DNA from: Candidatus Latescibacterota bacterium
GTDB taxonomy: Bacteria; JAAXHH01
Assembly (NCBI GenBank): GCA_022821085.1
Contig: JAJEEG010000001.1
Span: forward strand, 1 to 37,496
DNA: 37,496 nucleotides
Direction: 5' to 3'
Shown here: positions 1 through 7,371 of the stretch, in pieces
Position numbering within the stretch: position 1 is the stretch's first letter
Layout: every line of letters begins with the position of its first letter
Translations under genes and position numbers: made by a program
The notes under the pieces: generated by a model
Databases searched by the model: none
Seen by the model: the letters and a program-made list of their open reading frames with translations, nothing else
What the model was told of the DNA's origin: nothing

Positions 1-1
1 G

Positions 2-511
2 GATCCGGACGGGCGTTTCGTCTTCCCCGCACTCGCCGTCGCCACCGAGGTCGTCTCTACCGGGTACGATGCTTACAACCTTTACGAAACGATCAAGGAC
101 CCGAAATCGACTAAAACCGATGTTGGGATGGCAGTTGTCGGATTGGGGCTTGGTACGGCATTACCGGGACCTGGAAGTGCGTATGTCAATGTCCTGAAGC
201 AGACAATTAAGAAGGCAGGCGACTTTGTTAGAAGTGTAATTAAGCGTAGTAATGGGAAAGGTCTGATTACACCTAATGCGTACTTTAGCAATAAGACCCA
301 AAGCCAGGTAGAGCAAGCCCTAGAAAAAAGGTTTGGTCCGCCACGAAATTCCCCTGCACATCAGGCGGAAGGAAACAAATCGTTCTTCAATGTTGATTCA
401 GGAACTTCTTACAACGTGCATAACCAGTCGGGACATGGCCCTACTCACGTTGACATAAAGCGCAGAGGCGGTTCACACCAGGATAAGCGTAAAGTTTACC
501 TTAAGCAATAG
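2..511 (+). CDS. C-terminal tip of an RHS-type polymorphic toxin (5' end outside window)
   Basis: The reading frame is open from the left edge and ends at TAG 509-511, so only the last ~169 residues are seen. The first residues (DPDGRFVFPALAV) resemble the junction after an RHS core ('DPDG'), followed by a small hydrophobic Gly/Ala/Pro segment (GLGLGTALPGPG) typical of the linker before a variable toxin tip. The final ~85 residues are polar and basic and carry a His-x-Asp cluster (GHGPTHVDIKRRG) near the C-terminus, which suggests a nuclease-like active site, but I cannot assign a named toxin family. From about base 180 the DNA is clearly A+T-richer than the rest of the window, as expected for an exchangeable toxin cassette. 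A putative immunity gene starts 20 bp after the stop. The internal ATG at 128 is probably not a real start. RHS origin is inference from the short N-terminal remainder and from the RHS remnant downstream. Confidence 0.6.
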   Translation, partial: DPDGRFVFPALAVATEVVSTGYDAYNLYETIKDPKSTKTDVGMAVVGLGLGTALPGPGSAYVNVLKQTIKKAGDFVRSVIKRSNGKGLITPNAYFSNKTQSQVEQALEKRFGPPRNSPAHQAEGNKSFFNVDSGTSYNVHNQSGHGPTHVDIKRRGGSHQDKRKVYLKQ

Positions 512-530
512 CAAGATGGAGGAACCGGAA

Positions 531-887
531 ATGGATGTTTTTAATGACAAAGAAGGTTATGAAGAACTTCTAGAAGCACGGTTTTGCGTTATAAAAGGCC
601 TGGTTCTTCTAGAGAGCTTTCAGACAAAAAGAGATGGAAGTGGAATCATACGCCTTTTGCATTGTAGAACGGCCGAAGATGTTCAATGGCTAAATAACCA
701 TACTGACCTTTATTTCTATTGTGGAGAGGATATATCAAAGCAGAGAAAGTACGGAAAAAGACTGAAGGATTCTTGGGAGAAAAGGTTACCATTGGAGTTT
801 CCTGATATCCCTACCTACGTAGAAATCAAGGACAGTGGAGTTTCTGTGGTCGTTACTGTTCTCAATGAGTCCTTTCAGTCAGAGTAA
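531..887 (+). CDS. Small acidic protein in immunity-gene position
   Basis: A 118-residue soluble protein with no signal peptide or membrane segment and no family I recognise. I chose ATG 531 over the in-frame ATG 516 because GGAGG at 518-522 lies 8 bases before 531, whereas it lies inside the coding sequence if 516 is used. The gene follows the toxin tip by 20 bp, has the same A+T-rich composition, and is followed by an RHS remnant. This is the standard toxin-then-immunity order of polymorphic toxin loci, so it is probably the cognate immunity protein. It has many aromatic and charged residues and few Cys, consistent with a small globular binding protein. The function is inferred from position only. 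Confidence 0.6.
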   Translation: MDVFNDKEGYEELLEARFCVIKGLVLLESFQTKRDGSGIIRLLHCRTAEDVQWLNNHTDLYFYCGEDISKQRKYGKRLKDSWEKRLPLEFPDIPTYVEIKDSGVSVVVTVLNESFQSE

Positions 888-911
888 TCTCAGTATTGGC
901 AAACCACGTCA

Positions 912-972
912 CGAGGCACCTGCGGCATAACCGCTTCTCGTTGCTTATTTGGGATTAGGCTCAGGTGCCTCG
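912..972. repeat. 11-bp perfect inverted repeat in the 888-1127 spacer
   Basis: CGAGGCACCTG (912-922) is matched by its exact reverse complement CAGGTGCCTCG (962-972), separated by 39 bases. It follows the immunity gene by 24 bp. The loop is too long and there is no T-run, so it is not a classical intrinsic terminator; it could be a cassette boundary or a small mobile-element remnant. A 12-bp palindrome (TAGATCGATCTA, 1055-1066) lies further along. No gene is seen in the rest of 888-1127. Confidence 0.45.
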
Positions 973-1127
973 CAATTGAATACGCCAGAACACCCACTGG
1001 ATATCGAGGTGTCCTACACCGTCCCAGAACCCGGTTCGTCCGCAATAAAAACGATAGATCGATCTAGATACTTAGTAGACCGACACTGACCTGTACTGAG
1101 CAAACTTTCGCAGATTCAACTGATTCT

Positions 1128-1537
1128 TCACTATGCGAATCTTATGGCCTGGCGCGGCAGATACAGACCCGCGCGCGGGCTGGCGCGAACGACGTCGTCA
1201 CCCAGACGAACTACAACCGCGTAAACAAGCCCGATACGCTGCTCGGTCCGGTGTACCGGACGCCGTTACATGCCTACAGCGCCCTTACAGGCGCCGCCGC
1301 GGGCGACCGCGTTACCACGACCACCTACGACGACGACCCGCTGCTGCGGGTATCCCTCGTCGCCCCTCCCGGTCATACTACTACCACTTCCGTCGACACC
1401 CGCTACGGGCGGTGGAACTCCGAGCCCGGACAGAATCGATCGTTTCAAACCGTGGACGACGAAAAGGGGTGGCCACCACCAGGGTCTAAGACGCCTCCGG
1501 ACACATGCGCCACGTCATTGCCGACTCGGCGGGCACG
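1128..1537 (+). pseudogene. Broken RHS/YD-repeat fragment
   Basis: Two adjacent frames together give a recognisable YD-repeat string. One frame, from about 1143, reads YGLARQIQTRARAND, then VVTQTNYNRVNKPD and DRVTTTTYDDDPLLRVS, ending with FQTVDDEK near 1460. The reading then continues in another frame as GVATTRV, a stop (1487-1489), DASGHMRHVIADSAGT and a second stop (1538-1540). There is no start codon or ribosome site in a sensible place, so this is a decayed piece of an RHS gene with at least one frameshift and one internal stop. Its base composition is G+C-rich like the chromosome and unlike the toxin/immunity pair upstream. It is probably a leftover of a second RHS copy or of earlier recombination at this locus. 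Confidence 0.65.
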
Positions 1538-1568
1538 TAACCCTCGTGGGCAAGACCGGGGCCCTCGC

Positions 1569-2336
1569 TCAAATCCCCAGCTTTTTCCGCGCGACCGGCG
1601 CCCAGCCAAGAAGCTCACGGGCCTTGGCCATATTCATCTCCTCGCAGCCTTCATCCCCTGAAATGAAGAACACCTCGCAGCGGCCGCCGCCGGCCTGGTC
1701 GCCGCCAGACCGGTCGAGGAATCGTAGTCCCGCCAGGTAGGCCTCGGCCATGTCCTCCTCGTCGGTGTAGTAGAGTTTCGGCCCGCCGGGCGGGTTCTTG
1801 ATCCGGTCGATGAACATGGCCCGGTTACAGGGTCCGGTGATGCGGTACACGAGCAGGTTCATGTCGTACTCGCGGGCGAAGTACCGGCAGATCTCCTCCG
1901 TCAATCCCTTGGTCAGCCCGTAGACGTTGGGGCCGTCCAGGGGCACCTCCTCCTCGGAAGGATACCAGGTCCGGTGCCGGTTGTGGACGCTCATGGTGCC
2001 GGTGTAGATCCCCCGCGTGATCCCCATCTCGAAGGCGGTCAGCAGCACCACGTGATGTCCCAGGCAGTTGACGGTGTAGTTGTCGATGGCCTGCTCCATG
2101 GTATGATGCCGGTCGAATCCGCCCTGGCCGCCTTTCATCGCCATGGTGATGAAGCTGTCCATGCCGTCCAGGGCGCGGCGCACCGCTTTGGGGTCGGCGA
2201 TGGATCCTTCCACGTATTCGACGTCGTCGTGTTGGGGAGCGTTGAGGTCCAGCACACGCAGGGTGTGGTGTGGCTGGAGGTAGGGCGTGATGGCCGTCCC
2301 GACGAGACCGGAACCGCCGATCAGCAGCAGGTTCAT
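1569..2336 (-). CDS. NAD-dependent epimerase/dehydratase-like extended SDR
   Basis: A 255-residue extended short-chain dehydrogenase. The N-terminal Rossmann fold has the GxxGxxG motif (GGSGLVG, residues 7-13), and the catalytic pair is Y139/K143 in VYGLTK, preceded by a Thr/Ser-rich strand (YTGTMSVH, 111-118). These are the hallmarks of nucleotide-sugar epimerases/dehydratases, though the substrate cannot be read from sequence. The C-terminal part carries a hydrophilic DRSGGDQAGGGRCE stretch. The gene begins 14 bp after the stop of cysS on the same strand and has no clear ribosome site, so it is probably co-transcribed. The protein is shorter than typical GalE (~330 residues), closer to the short sugar-epimerase-like SDRs found near PhyH genes in such genomes. 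Confidence 0.85.
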   Translation of the reverse strand: MNLLLIGGSGLVGTAITPYLQPHHTLRVLDLNAPQHDDVEYVEGSIADPKAVRRALDGMDSFITMAMKGGQGGFDRHHTMEQAIDNYTVNCLGHHVVLLTAFEMGITRGIYTGTMSVHNRHRTWYPSEEEVPLDGPNVYGLTKGLTEEICRYFAREYDMNLLVYRITGPCNRAMFIDRIKNPPGGPKLYYTDEEDMAEAYLAGLRFLDRSGGDQAGGGRCEVFFISGDEGCEEMNMAKARELLGWAPVARKKLGI

Positions 2337-2350
2337 GGCAGAGGGTCTTG

Positions 2351-3751
2351 TCAGTTTGCCGCCTCGGTCGCGACGGCCCTGGGGGTGATTTCCGGTCCTT
2401 TAGGCGTGTCCTTGATATCGAAACCGGCGGCGATGATCTGGTCGCGCAGCGAATCAGCGTCGGCGTAGCGCTTTTCCGCGCGGGCCTGGCGCCTTTCCTC
2501 TGCGAGGGCCTTGACGTGGTCGGGCACGGCCGTCTCTTCGGGTACCCACTCGGCCAGGCTCAATCCCAGTATGTCGTCGAACCGCATGATCGTGGCCTTC
2601 TTCAGGCCGTCCGGCAGATCGCTGCGGACCAGGTCCCAGGTGACGGACATGGCACGGGGCATGTTCAGGTCGTTGTTCACGACCTCGGCGAAGCGCTGCA
2701 AGTAGGCCTCGTCCGGCTCCGCGGCGGGATCGCCCCAGCCATGGACGGCCAGCCGCAGCCGGTTCAGCTGCCGCGCGGCGCCTTCGATGCTTTCCCATTT
2801 GAAGTTGAGCTTGGACCGGTAACTCGCGCTCAGGCAGAACAACCGGTAGACGAGGGGGTCGTAACCCCGGTCGATCAGCGTCTGCACCCGCAGGAACCCG
2901 CCCGAGGATTTCGCCATCTTGGCGTCTCCCAGCTGCAGGAAATACCCGTGCATCCAGAAGTTGGCGAGCCGCGTGCCGTGACAGGCCTCGGTCTGGGCGA
3001 TCTCGTTTGAATGGTGCACGGAAATGTGGTCCTCGCCGCCCAGGTGGATATCGAAATAGGGGCCCAGATACCTGGCGGACATGGCCGAGCACTCGATGTG
3101 CCATCCCGGGAACCCGACGCCCCAGGGACTGTCCCATTCCATCTGCCGCTGCTCGTCCGGCGGGCTGAACTTCCATAACGCGAAGTCGGTGATGCTGCGC
3201 TTCTCCGCCATGTCGACCCGGGCGCCCGCCTCCAGACCCTCCACATCCAGACGGGCAAGGTAGCCGTAATCGGGCTGCTTGGAGGTGTCGAAATAGATCC
3301 CGTCGGAAGTGCGGTACGTGAATCCCTTCGCTTCGATGCACTGGATTTCCCGGATCTGCTCGTCGATATGGTCGGTCGCCCGGCACCAGGTGTCCGGCTC
3401 GAGGATGTTGAGCCGCCGCATGTCCTCCTTGAAGATCCCGGTGTAGAATTCGGCGATCTCCCAGGCCGTCTTCCCGGCGCGCCGCGCGCCCTCCTCCATC
3501 TTGTCCTCGCCGGTGTCCGCGTCGGACGTCAGGTGCCCCACGTCCGTGATGTTCATCACGTGCCGGACCTTGTACCCGTTGAACACCAGCGTGCGGCGAA
3601 GCAGGTCGCCGAACACGTAGGTGCGCATGTTGCCGATGTGGGGGAAATCGTAGACCGTGGGGCCGCAGGCGTATAGCCCCACCTCGTCCGGAGAAAGTGG
3701 TTCGAACTCGCGGAGACTGCGTGTGTATGTGTCGTACAGGGTGAGGCTCAT
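2351..3751 (-). CDS. cysS: Cysteinyl-tRNA synthetase
   Basis: Class I aminoacyl-tRNA synthetase charging tRNA-Cys. The HIGH-type motif is HIGN (38-41) and the KMSKS loop is KMAKS (278-282). Zinc ligands expected for CysRS are present: C29 (YACGPTVYD), C221 (HIECSAM), H246/E250 (HHSNE). The protein of 466 residues is normal for the family. I chose ATG 3751 (MSLTLYDTYT) because family members begin there; the frame extends upstream to 3808 but that part is Arg/Pro-rich and carries no conserved sequence. A two-copy 19-bp duplication lies just upstream (3782-3819). The gene is followed after 14 bp by the SDR gene. It is cytoplasmic and essential. Confidence 0.97.
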   Translation of the reverse strand: MSLTLYDTYTRSLREFEPLSPDEVGLYACGPTVYDFPHIGNMRTYVFGDLLRRTLVFNGYKVRHVMNITDVGHLTSDADTGEDKMEEGARRAGKTAWEIAEFYTGIFKEDMRRLNILEPDTWCRATDHIDEQIREIQCIEAKGFTYRTSDGIYFDTSKQPDYGYLARLDVEGLEAGARVDMAEKRSITDFALWKFSPPDEQRQMEWDSPWGVGFPGWHIECSAMSARYLGPYFDIHLGGEDHISVHHSNEIAQTEACHGTRLANFWMHGYFLQLGDAKMAKSSGGFLRVQTLIDRGYDPLVYRLFCLSASYRSKLNFKWESIEGAARQLNRLRLAVHGWGDPAAEPDEAYLQRFAEVVNNDLNMPRAMSVTWDLVRSDLPDGLKKATIMRFDDILGLSLAEWVPEETAVPDHVKALAEERRQARAEKRYADADSLRDQIIAAGFDIKDTPKGPEITPRAVATEAAN

Positions 3752-3781
3752 GGAATGTGGCTTTGTTCGATCTCTTACGGT

Positions 3782-3819
3782 CTGTCCAAGCCTGCCAGGC
3801 CTGTCCAAGCCTACCAGGC
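3782..3819. repeat. 19-bp tandem duplication upstream of cysS
   Basis: CTGTCCAAGCCTGCCAGGC (3782-3800) is followed directly by the same 19 bases with one G-to-A change (3801-3819). It lies 30 bp upstream of the cysS start codon, in what would be its leader or promoter region. It matches the general pattern of short tandem duplications seen elsewhere in this window. Confidence 0.85.
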
Positions 3820-3938
3820 CGCCGAAATTTGTTGCGAGGTTCGTTCCATTTTTTGCGTCAAATTTGCCAAGTACCAGATATGCAGGGGAAGGGTTGATGT
3901 CAAGCGGTAATTCGGGGGTTTGCTACGAACAACGGGAC

Positions 3939-3963
3939 TGGTTTGTTGTGTAACAACCAACCA
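3939..3963. promoter_or_regulatory. Imperfect palindrome between cysS and the XRE gene
   Basis: TGGTTTGTTG (3939-3948) pairs with CAACCAACCA (3954-3963) with one mismatch across a 5-base centre. A second, shorter palindrome TGATTT-N5-AAATCA lies at 3971-3987. Both are in the 345-bp divergent spacer 3752-4096, which contains no gene. They are candidate operators for the XRE regulator downstream; this is inference from position. Confidence 0.35.
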
Positions 3964-4015
3964 TTTCACATGATTTAGTCGAAATCACGTTCAAAGTTCA
4001 GGATTCCGAAAAAGA

Positions 4016-4044
4016 TTGTGCGAATATGGTGGTTCAACTATTAT
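4016..4044 (+). promoter_or_regulatory. Candidate sigma70 promoter of the XRE gene
   Basis: TTGTGC (4016-4021) and TATTAT (4039-4044) are separated by 17 bases. The -10 matches consensus at 5/6 positions, the -35 only at the three TTG positions. The start would lie about 45 bases before ATG 4097, which has a strong AGGAGGA ribosome site at 4084-4090. Confidence 0.4.
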
Positions 4045-4096
4045 TGAAATGACAACACAGATACTCAAACCTATCGAATAGAGAGGAGGAAGGCAG

Positions 4097-4423
4097 ATGA
4101 AGACCCAAAACATGAAGATTGAACGCGGCAGCGGAAACGTCTTTGCCGATCTGGGATTACCGGATGCCGATACTCATCTACTCAAGGCAGAATTGGTGAC
4201 GCGGATCGACAGGATCATTCGCCAACGTGGCCTTAAACAGGTTGAGGCAGCGAAACTAATGGGGCTGTCACAACCCGATGTGTCGCGACTGATGAGAGGA
4301 GATTTCCAGGAGTACTCATTGGAGCGGCTTCTTCGTCTTCTGACAAGACTGGGGCGCGACGTCGACATCACTATACGCAAAACCCAGACTGGGAGACCGG
4401 GACGGCTCAGCGTCGAAGCCTGA
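4097..4423 (+). CDS. XRE-family HTH protein, HigA/COG5606-type orphan antitoxin
   Basis: A 108-residue protein with a Cro/C1-type helix-turn-helix at about residues 44-80: QVEAAKLMGLSQPDVSRLMRG is the recognition segment, followed by YSLERLLRLLTRLG. The short N-terminal lead-in and the ending (LGRDVDITIRK) are typical of COG5606-type antitoxins that pair with Gp49/HigB-like toxins. Those toxins are normally encoded just upstream, but the 345-bp spacer upstream holds no toxin frame and none follows, so this copy appears to be an orphan regulator. ATG 4097 is well supported by AGGAGGA at 4084-4090. It probably represses its own promoter through the palindromes upstream. It is convergent with the solute-binding-protein gene. 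Confidence 0.85.
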   Translation: MKTQNMKIERGSGNVFADLGLPDADTHLLKAELVTRIDRIIRQRGLKQVEAAKLMGLSQPDVSRLMRGDFQEYSLERLLRLLTRLGRDVDITIRKTQTGRPGRLSVEA

Positions 4424-4461
4424 GTATATCAACAGCAGGTTCTAACCCGGATAATCATCTC

Positions 4462-4493
4462 CTCGGAAACACTTGATCCCGCCGATTTCCGAG
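4462..4493. terminator. Hairpin between convergent genes
   Basis: CTCGGAAA (4462-4469) pairs perfectly with TTTCCGAG (4486-4493) across a 16-base loop, in the 102-bp gap between the convergent XRE and solute-binding-protein genes. There is no clear T-run on either side, so termination is plausible but not shown. Confidence 0.35.
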
Positions 4494-4525
4494 CCGTTTG
4501 GACGACATATCCTGCCAGGTGCTTC

Positions 4526-5362
4526 CTACTGTTCCGGCGCCACGTCGTCCTCCCAGTCCAGTGTCTTGAACCAGTAGTCCCGCCGTTCCTTCAGCCATCC
4601 GTCCTCGGTCCGCAGCAGGATCCAGTTGTCGAAGAAATTCAGGGCGTCCGTTTCTCCCTGGCGGATCGCAATGGCCTCGGCGCCGCGGTCCAGGGGTTCT
4701 TCGAAGGGGATGAACAGCCGGTCGCTGTTGCGCAGGACCTCGTGTTCCGGTTTGGGCGAGGAAGCGATCACGGCTTCGGCGTTCCCGTTCAGCACCTCTT
4801 GGAAGGCGAGGATGTCGTCGTCGAACTGCTGGATGGTCGCGCTGGGGAAGTTCTTCCGCGCCGCCTGGACCGAGGTCGAGCCGCGGCGCACCGCGATGGT
4901 CACGTCGGCGCGATCGTAGTCCGCCCTGTCGACGAGATGGCCCGCCTTGTCCCTGCCGGCGGCCAACAGAAGTTCCGAATGGGAATAGGGCCGGGTGAAG
5001 TTCACGCTCAGGTTCCGCGCGGGGGTGATGGACATGCCGGCGATGATCACGTCGAACTTTCCGGCCAGGAGTCCGGGGATGATCCCGTCCCAGGCGGTGG
5101 GTATGAATTCGATTTCCAGGCCGGCGTCGGCCGCCAGGCGGCTGGCCACGTCGACCTCGAAGCCGACCAGTTCCCCCTGCTTGTTGCGCATGGCCCAGGG
5201 AACGAAGGTCGATACGCCGACGCGTATGGTTCCCCGCTGCTTGATCTGGTCAAGCAGGCTGGGGCGTGCCGTCTCTGAAGTTGACCCGCAGCCGGAAACG
5301 ATAATCGCGGCCATGACCACCGAGCAGACGGCGGCCAGGACTCGCTTGATTTTGAATATCAT
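4526..5362 (-). CDS. Amino-acid-type ABC solute-binding lipoprotein (SBP family 3)
   Basis: A 278-residue periplasmic binding protein. It has a basic N-terminus, a hydrophobic segment and a lipobox ending in Cys25 (IVSGC), so it should be a membrane-anchored lipoprotein. The mature domain starts with the family 3 pattern LLDQIKQRGTIRVGV, then GFEVDVASRLAADAGLEIEF and FDVIIAGMSITPAR, characteristic of polar amino-acid/opine-type binding proteins. No permease or ATPase gene lies next to it, so it is an orphan binding protein, or the partner components are elsewhere. It starts 37 bp after the PhyH stop on the same strand and may be the last gene of that transcript. The ligand is unknown; the neighbouring sarcosine oxidase makes an N-methylated amino acid or betaine worth considering. 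Confidence 0.9.
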   Translation of the reverse strand: MIFKIKRVLAAVCSVVMAAIIVSGCGSTSETARPSLLDQIKQRGTIRVGVSTFVPWAMRNKQGELVGFEVDVASRLAADAGLEIEFIPTAWDGIIPGLLAGKFDVIIAGMSITPARNLSVNFTRPYSHSELLLAAGRDKAGHLVDRADYDRADVTIAVRRGSTSVQAARKNFPSATIQQFDDDILAFQEVLNGNAEAVIASSPKPEHEVLRNSDRLFIPFEEPLDRGAEAIAIRQGETDALNFFDNWILLRTEDGWLKERRDYWFKTLDWEDDVAPEQ

Positions 5363-5399
5363 GTGGATGGATCCCCTCTCCGAGATGGTGAGTATCCGA

Positions 5400-6191
5400 C
5401 TACAGCGCCGGACTCAGCGCTCCCTTACCGAATATGACGGGGAAAGCGTTCCCCGCCCGTGACCGCGTCGCCGCGTCCATGAAGCATATGCTGAAGGCGC
5501 GCCGCGCCGTATCTGTACTGTTCGTCCCGGAACTGTGCAGCATCCAGTTGTGCATCAGCACGGTTTCGCCGCACGCCACTTCCATGTTGATGGGCTCGTT
5601 CTCGGCCACCGCGGCCTCCGCCTGCTCCTCCGTCAGAAAACCGGACCCGTGGCTCGGGTTGATGAGCCGGCGGTGCGAACCGGGTATGATCTTCACGCAG
5701 CCGTTCGCTTCCACGGCAGGGTCCAGCGCCGTCCAAAGCGTGACGAGGGGGTCGCGGTCCAGGTCGGTCCACCGGTCCTGGTGCCATACGAGGGGCGTGC
5801 CTTCGCCGCTGGGCTTGTTCATGAACATGGCCCGGAAGCAGGCTACCGGCGTATCGCAACCGTAGACCCGCTCGCAGATCTCCTCGAAGACCGGCTTCTG
5901 CATGAAGGACAGGTAAACCGGATCCAGTTCAAGGTCCTGGATCTTGCGGTAGCACAGGGTGGCGCCCTTGTGCCCCCTGGACTGCGGTCCGGGCCGGTCG
6001 CCCCCGCGCTCCGGGTCCCGGTCGAGCTGCATCATGACCCGGCCGTAGTCGATGTCTGCCCTGCCCAGCATGATGTCGTCGATGCGCTCCTGGAGCCGCT
6101 CGAGCTCGCCCGGTTCCATCACGCTGCCGAGTCGAAGGTAGCCCTGTCTTTCGAATACCGCCCACTGGTCTTCGGTGATCCGGGTATTCAT
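5400..6191 (-). CDS. Phytanoyl-CoA dioxygenase (PhyH) family oxygenase
   Basis: A 263-residue Fe(II)/2-oxoglutarate oxygenase-like protein. The metal triad is visible: H137-x-D139 in VWHQDRW and distal H219 in WMLHSSGTN, with R230 as probable 2-oxoglutarate ligand (ARRAFS). The phrase ANGCVKIIPGSHR is the usual PhyH signature. ATG 6191 is chosen because AGGAG lies 8 bases upstream; the longer frame to 6332 overlaps the sarcosine oxidase gene and lacks conserved sequence. It lies 43 bp after the sarcosine oxidase gene and 37 bp before the solute-binding-protein gene, on one strand. The substrate is unknown; PhyH relatives hydroxylate or demethylate many small molecules. It is one of three divergent PhyH genes in the window. 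Confidence 0.9.
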   Translation of the reverse strand: MNTRITEDQWAVFERQGYLRLGSVMEPGELERLQERIDDIMLGRADIDYGRVMMQLDRDPERGGDRPGPQSRGHKGATLCYRKIQDLELDPVYLSFMQKPVFEEICERVYGCDTPVACFRAMFMNKPSGEGTPLVWHQDRWTDLDRDPLVTLWTALDPAVEANGCVKIIPGSHRRLINPSHGSGFLTEEQAEAAVAENEPINMEVACGETVLMHNWMLHSSGTNSTDTARRAFSICFMDAATRSRAGNAFPVIFGKGALSPAL

Positions 6192-6234
6192 GGTGGTCGC
6201 TCCTGTTGGTCGGGAAAGGGGTCCTGGATGGGAT

Positions 6235-7371
6235 TCAGTTTGTGTTCGCAGCCCCGAGCAATCGCTCGAATCGGAAGGTCTCATTGGCGATCGTGTTGGG
6301 CTGCCCCAGCGCCGTTTCGGCCAGCCATTCACCGAAGGTGCAGGAGAACTTGAAGCCGCTCCCGCTGAAACCGCAGCCCACGGTCACGCGGTCATGGGCC
6401 GGATGCCGGTCGAGCACGGGCAGTTCGTCCGCCGTGCGGGTGTACATGCAGATCCGCATGGCCGTGAGCGGGCCGTTAGCATCGGGGATGTACCGCCGCA
6501 GGCACGCCCGTACCTCCTCCTCGTCTTCGGGACGGGCATCGCGGTCCAGATGCTCGGGATCGGACGTCTCCCCGAAAGTGTGCAGCGCCAGCTTGAACCC
6601 CGGATGGTCCGGCATCATGGGAAAGCCATAGTATTCGCCGTCGCAATCGGGCGCGGGGATCTGCCAGATCGGCAACGCGCCCACGTCGAAGGACGCCGCG
6701 TTCCGCGCGGGCCACACCCAGGCCAGGGGCTGGCGGGAGACGGTCAGGGTGATGCCCAGGCCGGCGATCAGCCTGTCGGTCCAGGACCCGCCGGTGAAGA
6801 CGACCTGGTCCGCGCTGTAGCGGGCATGCTCGGTCTCGACCTCCACGCACCGGGCCGTCTCGTTCCAACCGGTCACGGCTTCCCGGCCGTGGATCTCGGC
6901 GCCGCGCCTCAGCGCCTGGATGAGGTGGCTCGCGATGCCCAGTTCGGGCCGCAGGAGCCCGCCGACCGGATCGTACAGGCCGTGGTAGTCGGACTCGAGC
7001 GTGAACTGCGGATACCGGTAGGCCACTTCGTCGGCAGTCAGGACCTCGTGGCGGACCTTGCCCCGCAAGTGGTCCCACGTGCCGGTGTCCGCCATGCGCA
7101 GGTAGCCCGTCGTCACCAGGATCTGCTGGCCGGTCTCGCCCTCCAGCAGCCGCCAGAGCTCGAAGGACCGCTCGATGAAGGGTTCGAAAGGCGTGTCCAC
7201 GTACACCGCCGTCTTCGTGTGGCGGGAATACCCGTGAGAACTGCCCTGGGCGTGGGGCAGGTCGAAGCGTTCCAGCCCGAGGACCTTCGCCCCCCGGGAG
7301 GCCAGGTGGTAGCAGGTGGCCGAGCCCATGGCGCCCAGGCCCACCACGATGACGTCGTAGTGGTGCTTCAT
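6235..7371 (-). CDS. Monomeric sarcosine oxidase / N-methyl amino acid oxidase
   Basis: A 378-residue flavoprotein of the MSOX/MTOX (DAO superfamily) group, expected to oxidise sarcosine or another N-methyl amino acid to the amine, formaldehyde and H2O2. The dinucleotide-binding motif is GLGAMG (11-16). C308 in RICMYTRTADE matches the family cysteine that binds FAD covalently, K260 in GFKLALH matches the lysine used for O2 activation, and GSGFKFS (337-343) matches the C-terminal flavin loop, with Ser where MSOX often has His. The start codon overlaps the acpH stop as ATGA (7368-7371), implying translational coupling. The PhyH gene follows after 43 bp. Peroxide generated here might be handled by the OsmC-domain protein two genes upstream (inference). 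Confidence 0.93.
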   Translation of the reverse strand: MKHHYDVIVVGLGAMGSATCYHLASRGAKVLGLERFDLPHAQGSSHGYSRHTKTAVYVDTPFEPFIERSFELWRLLEGETGQQILVTTGYLRMADTGTWDHLRGKVRHEVLTADEVAYRYPQFTLESDYHGLYDPVGGLLRPELGIASHLIQALRRGAEIHGREAVTGWNETARCVEVETEHARYSADQVVFTGGSWTDRLIAGLGITLTVSRQPLAWVWPARNAASFDVGALPIWQIPAPDCDGEYYGFPMMPDHPGFKLALHTFGETSDPEHLDRDARPEDEEEVRACLRRYIPDANGPLTAMRICMYTRTADELPVLDRHPAHDRVTVGCGFSGSGFKFSCTFGEWLAETALGQPNTIANETFRFERLLGAANTN

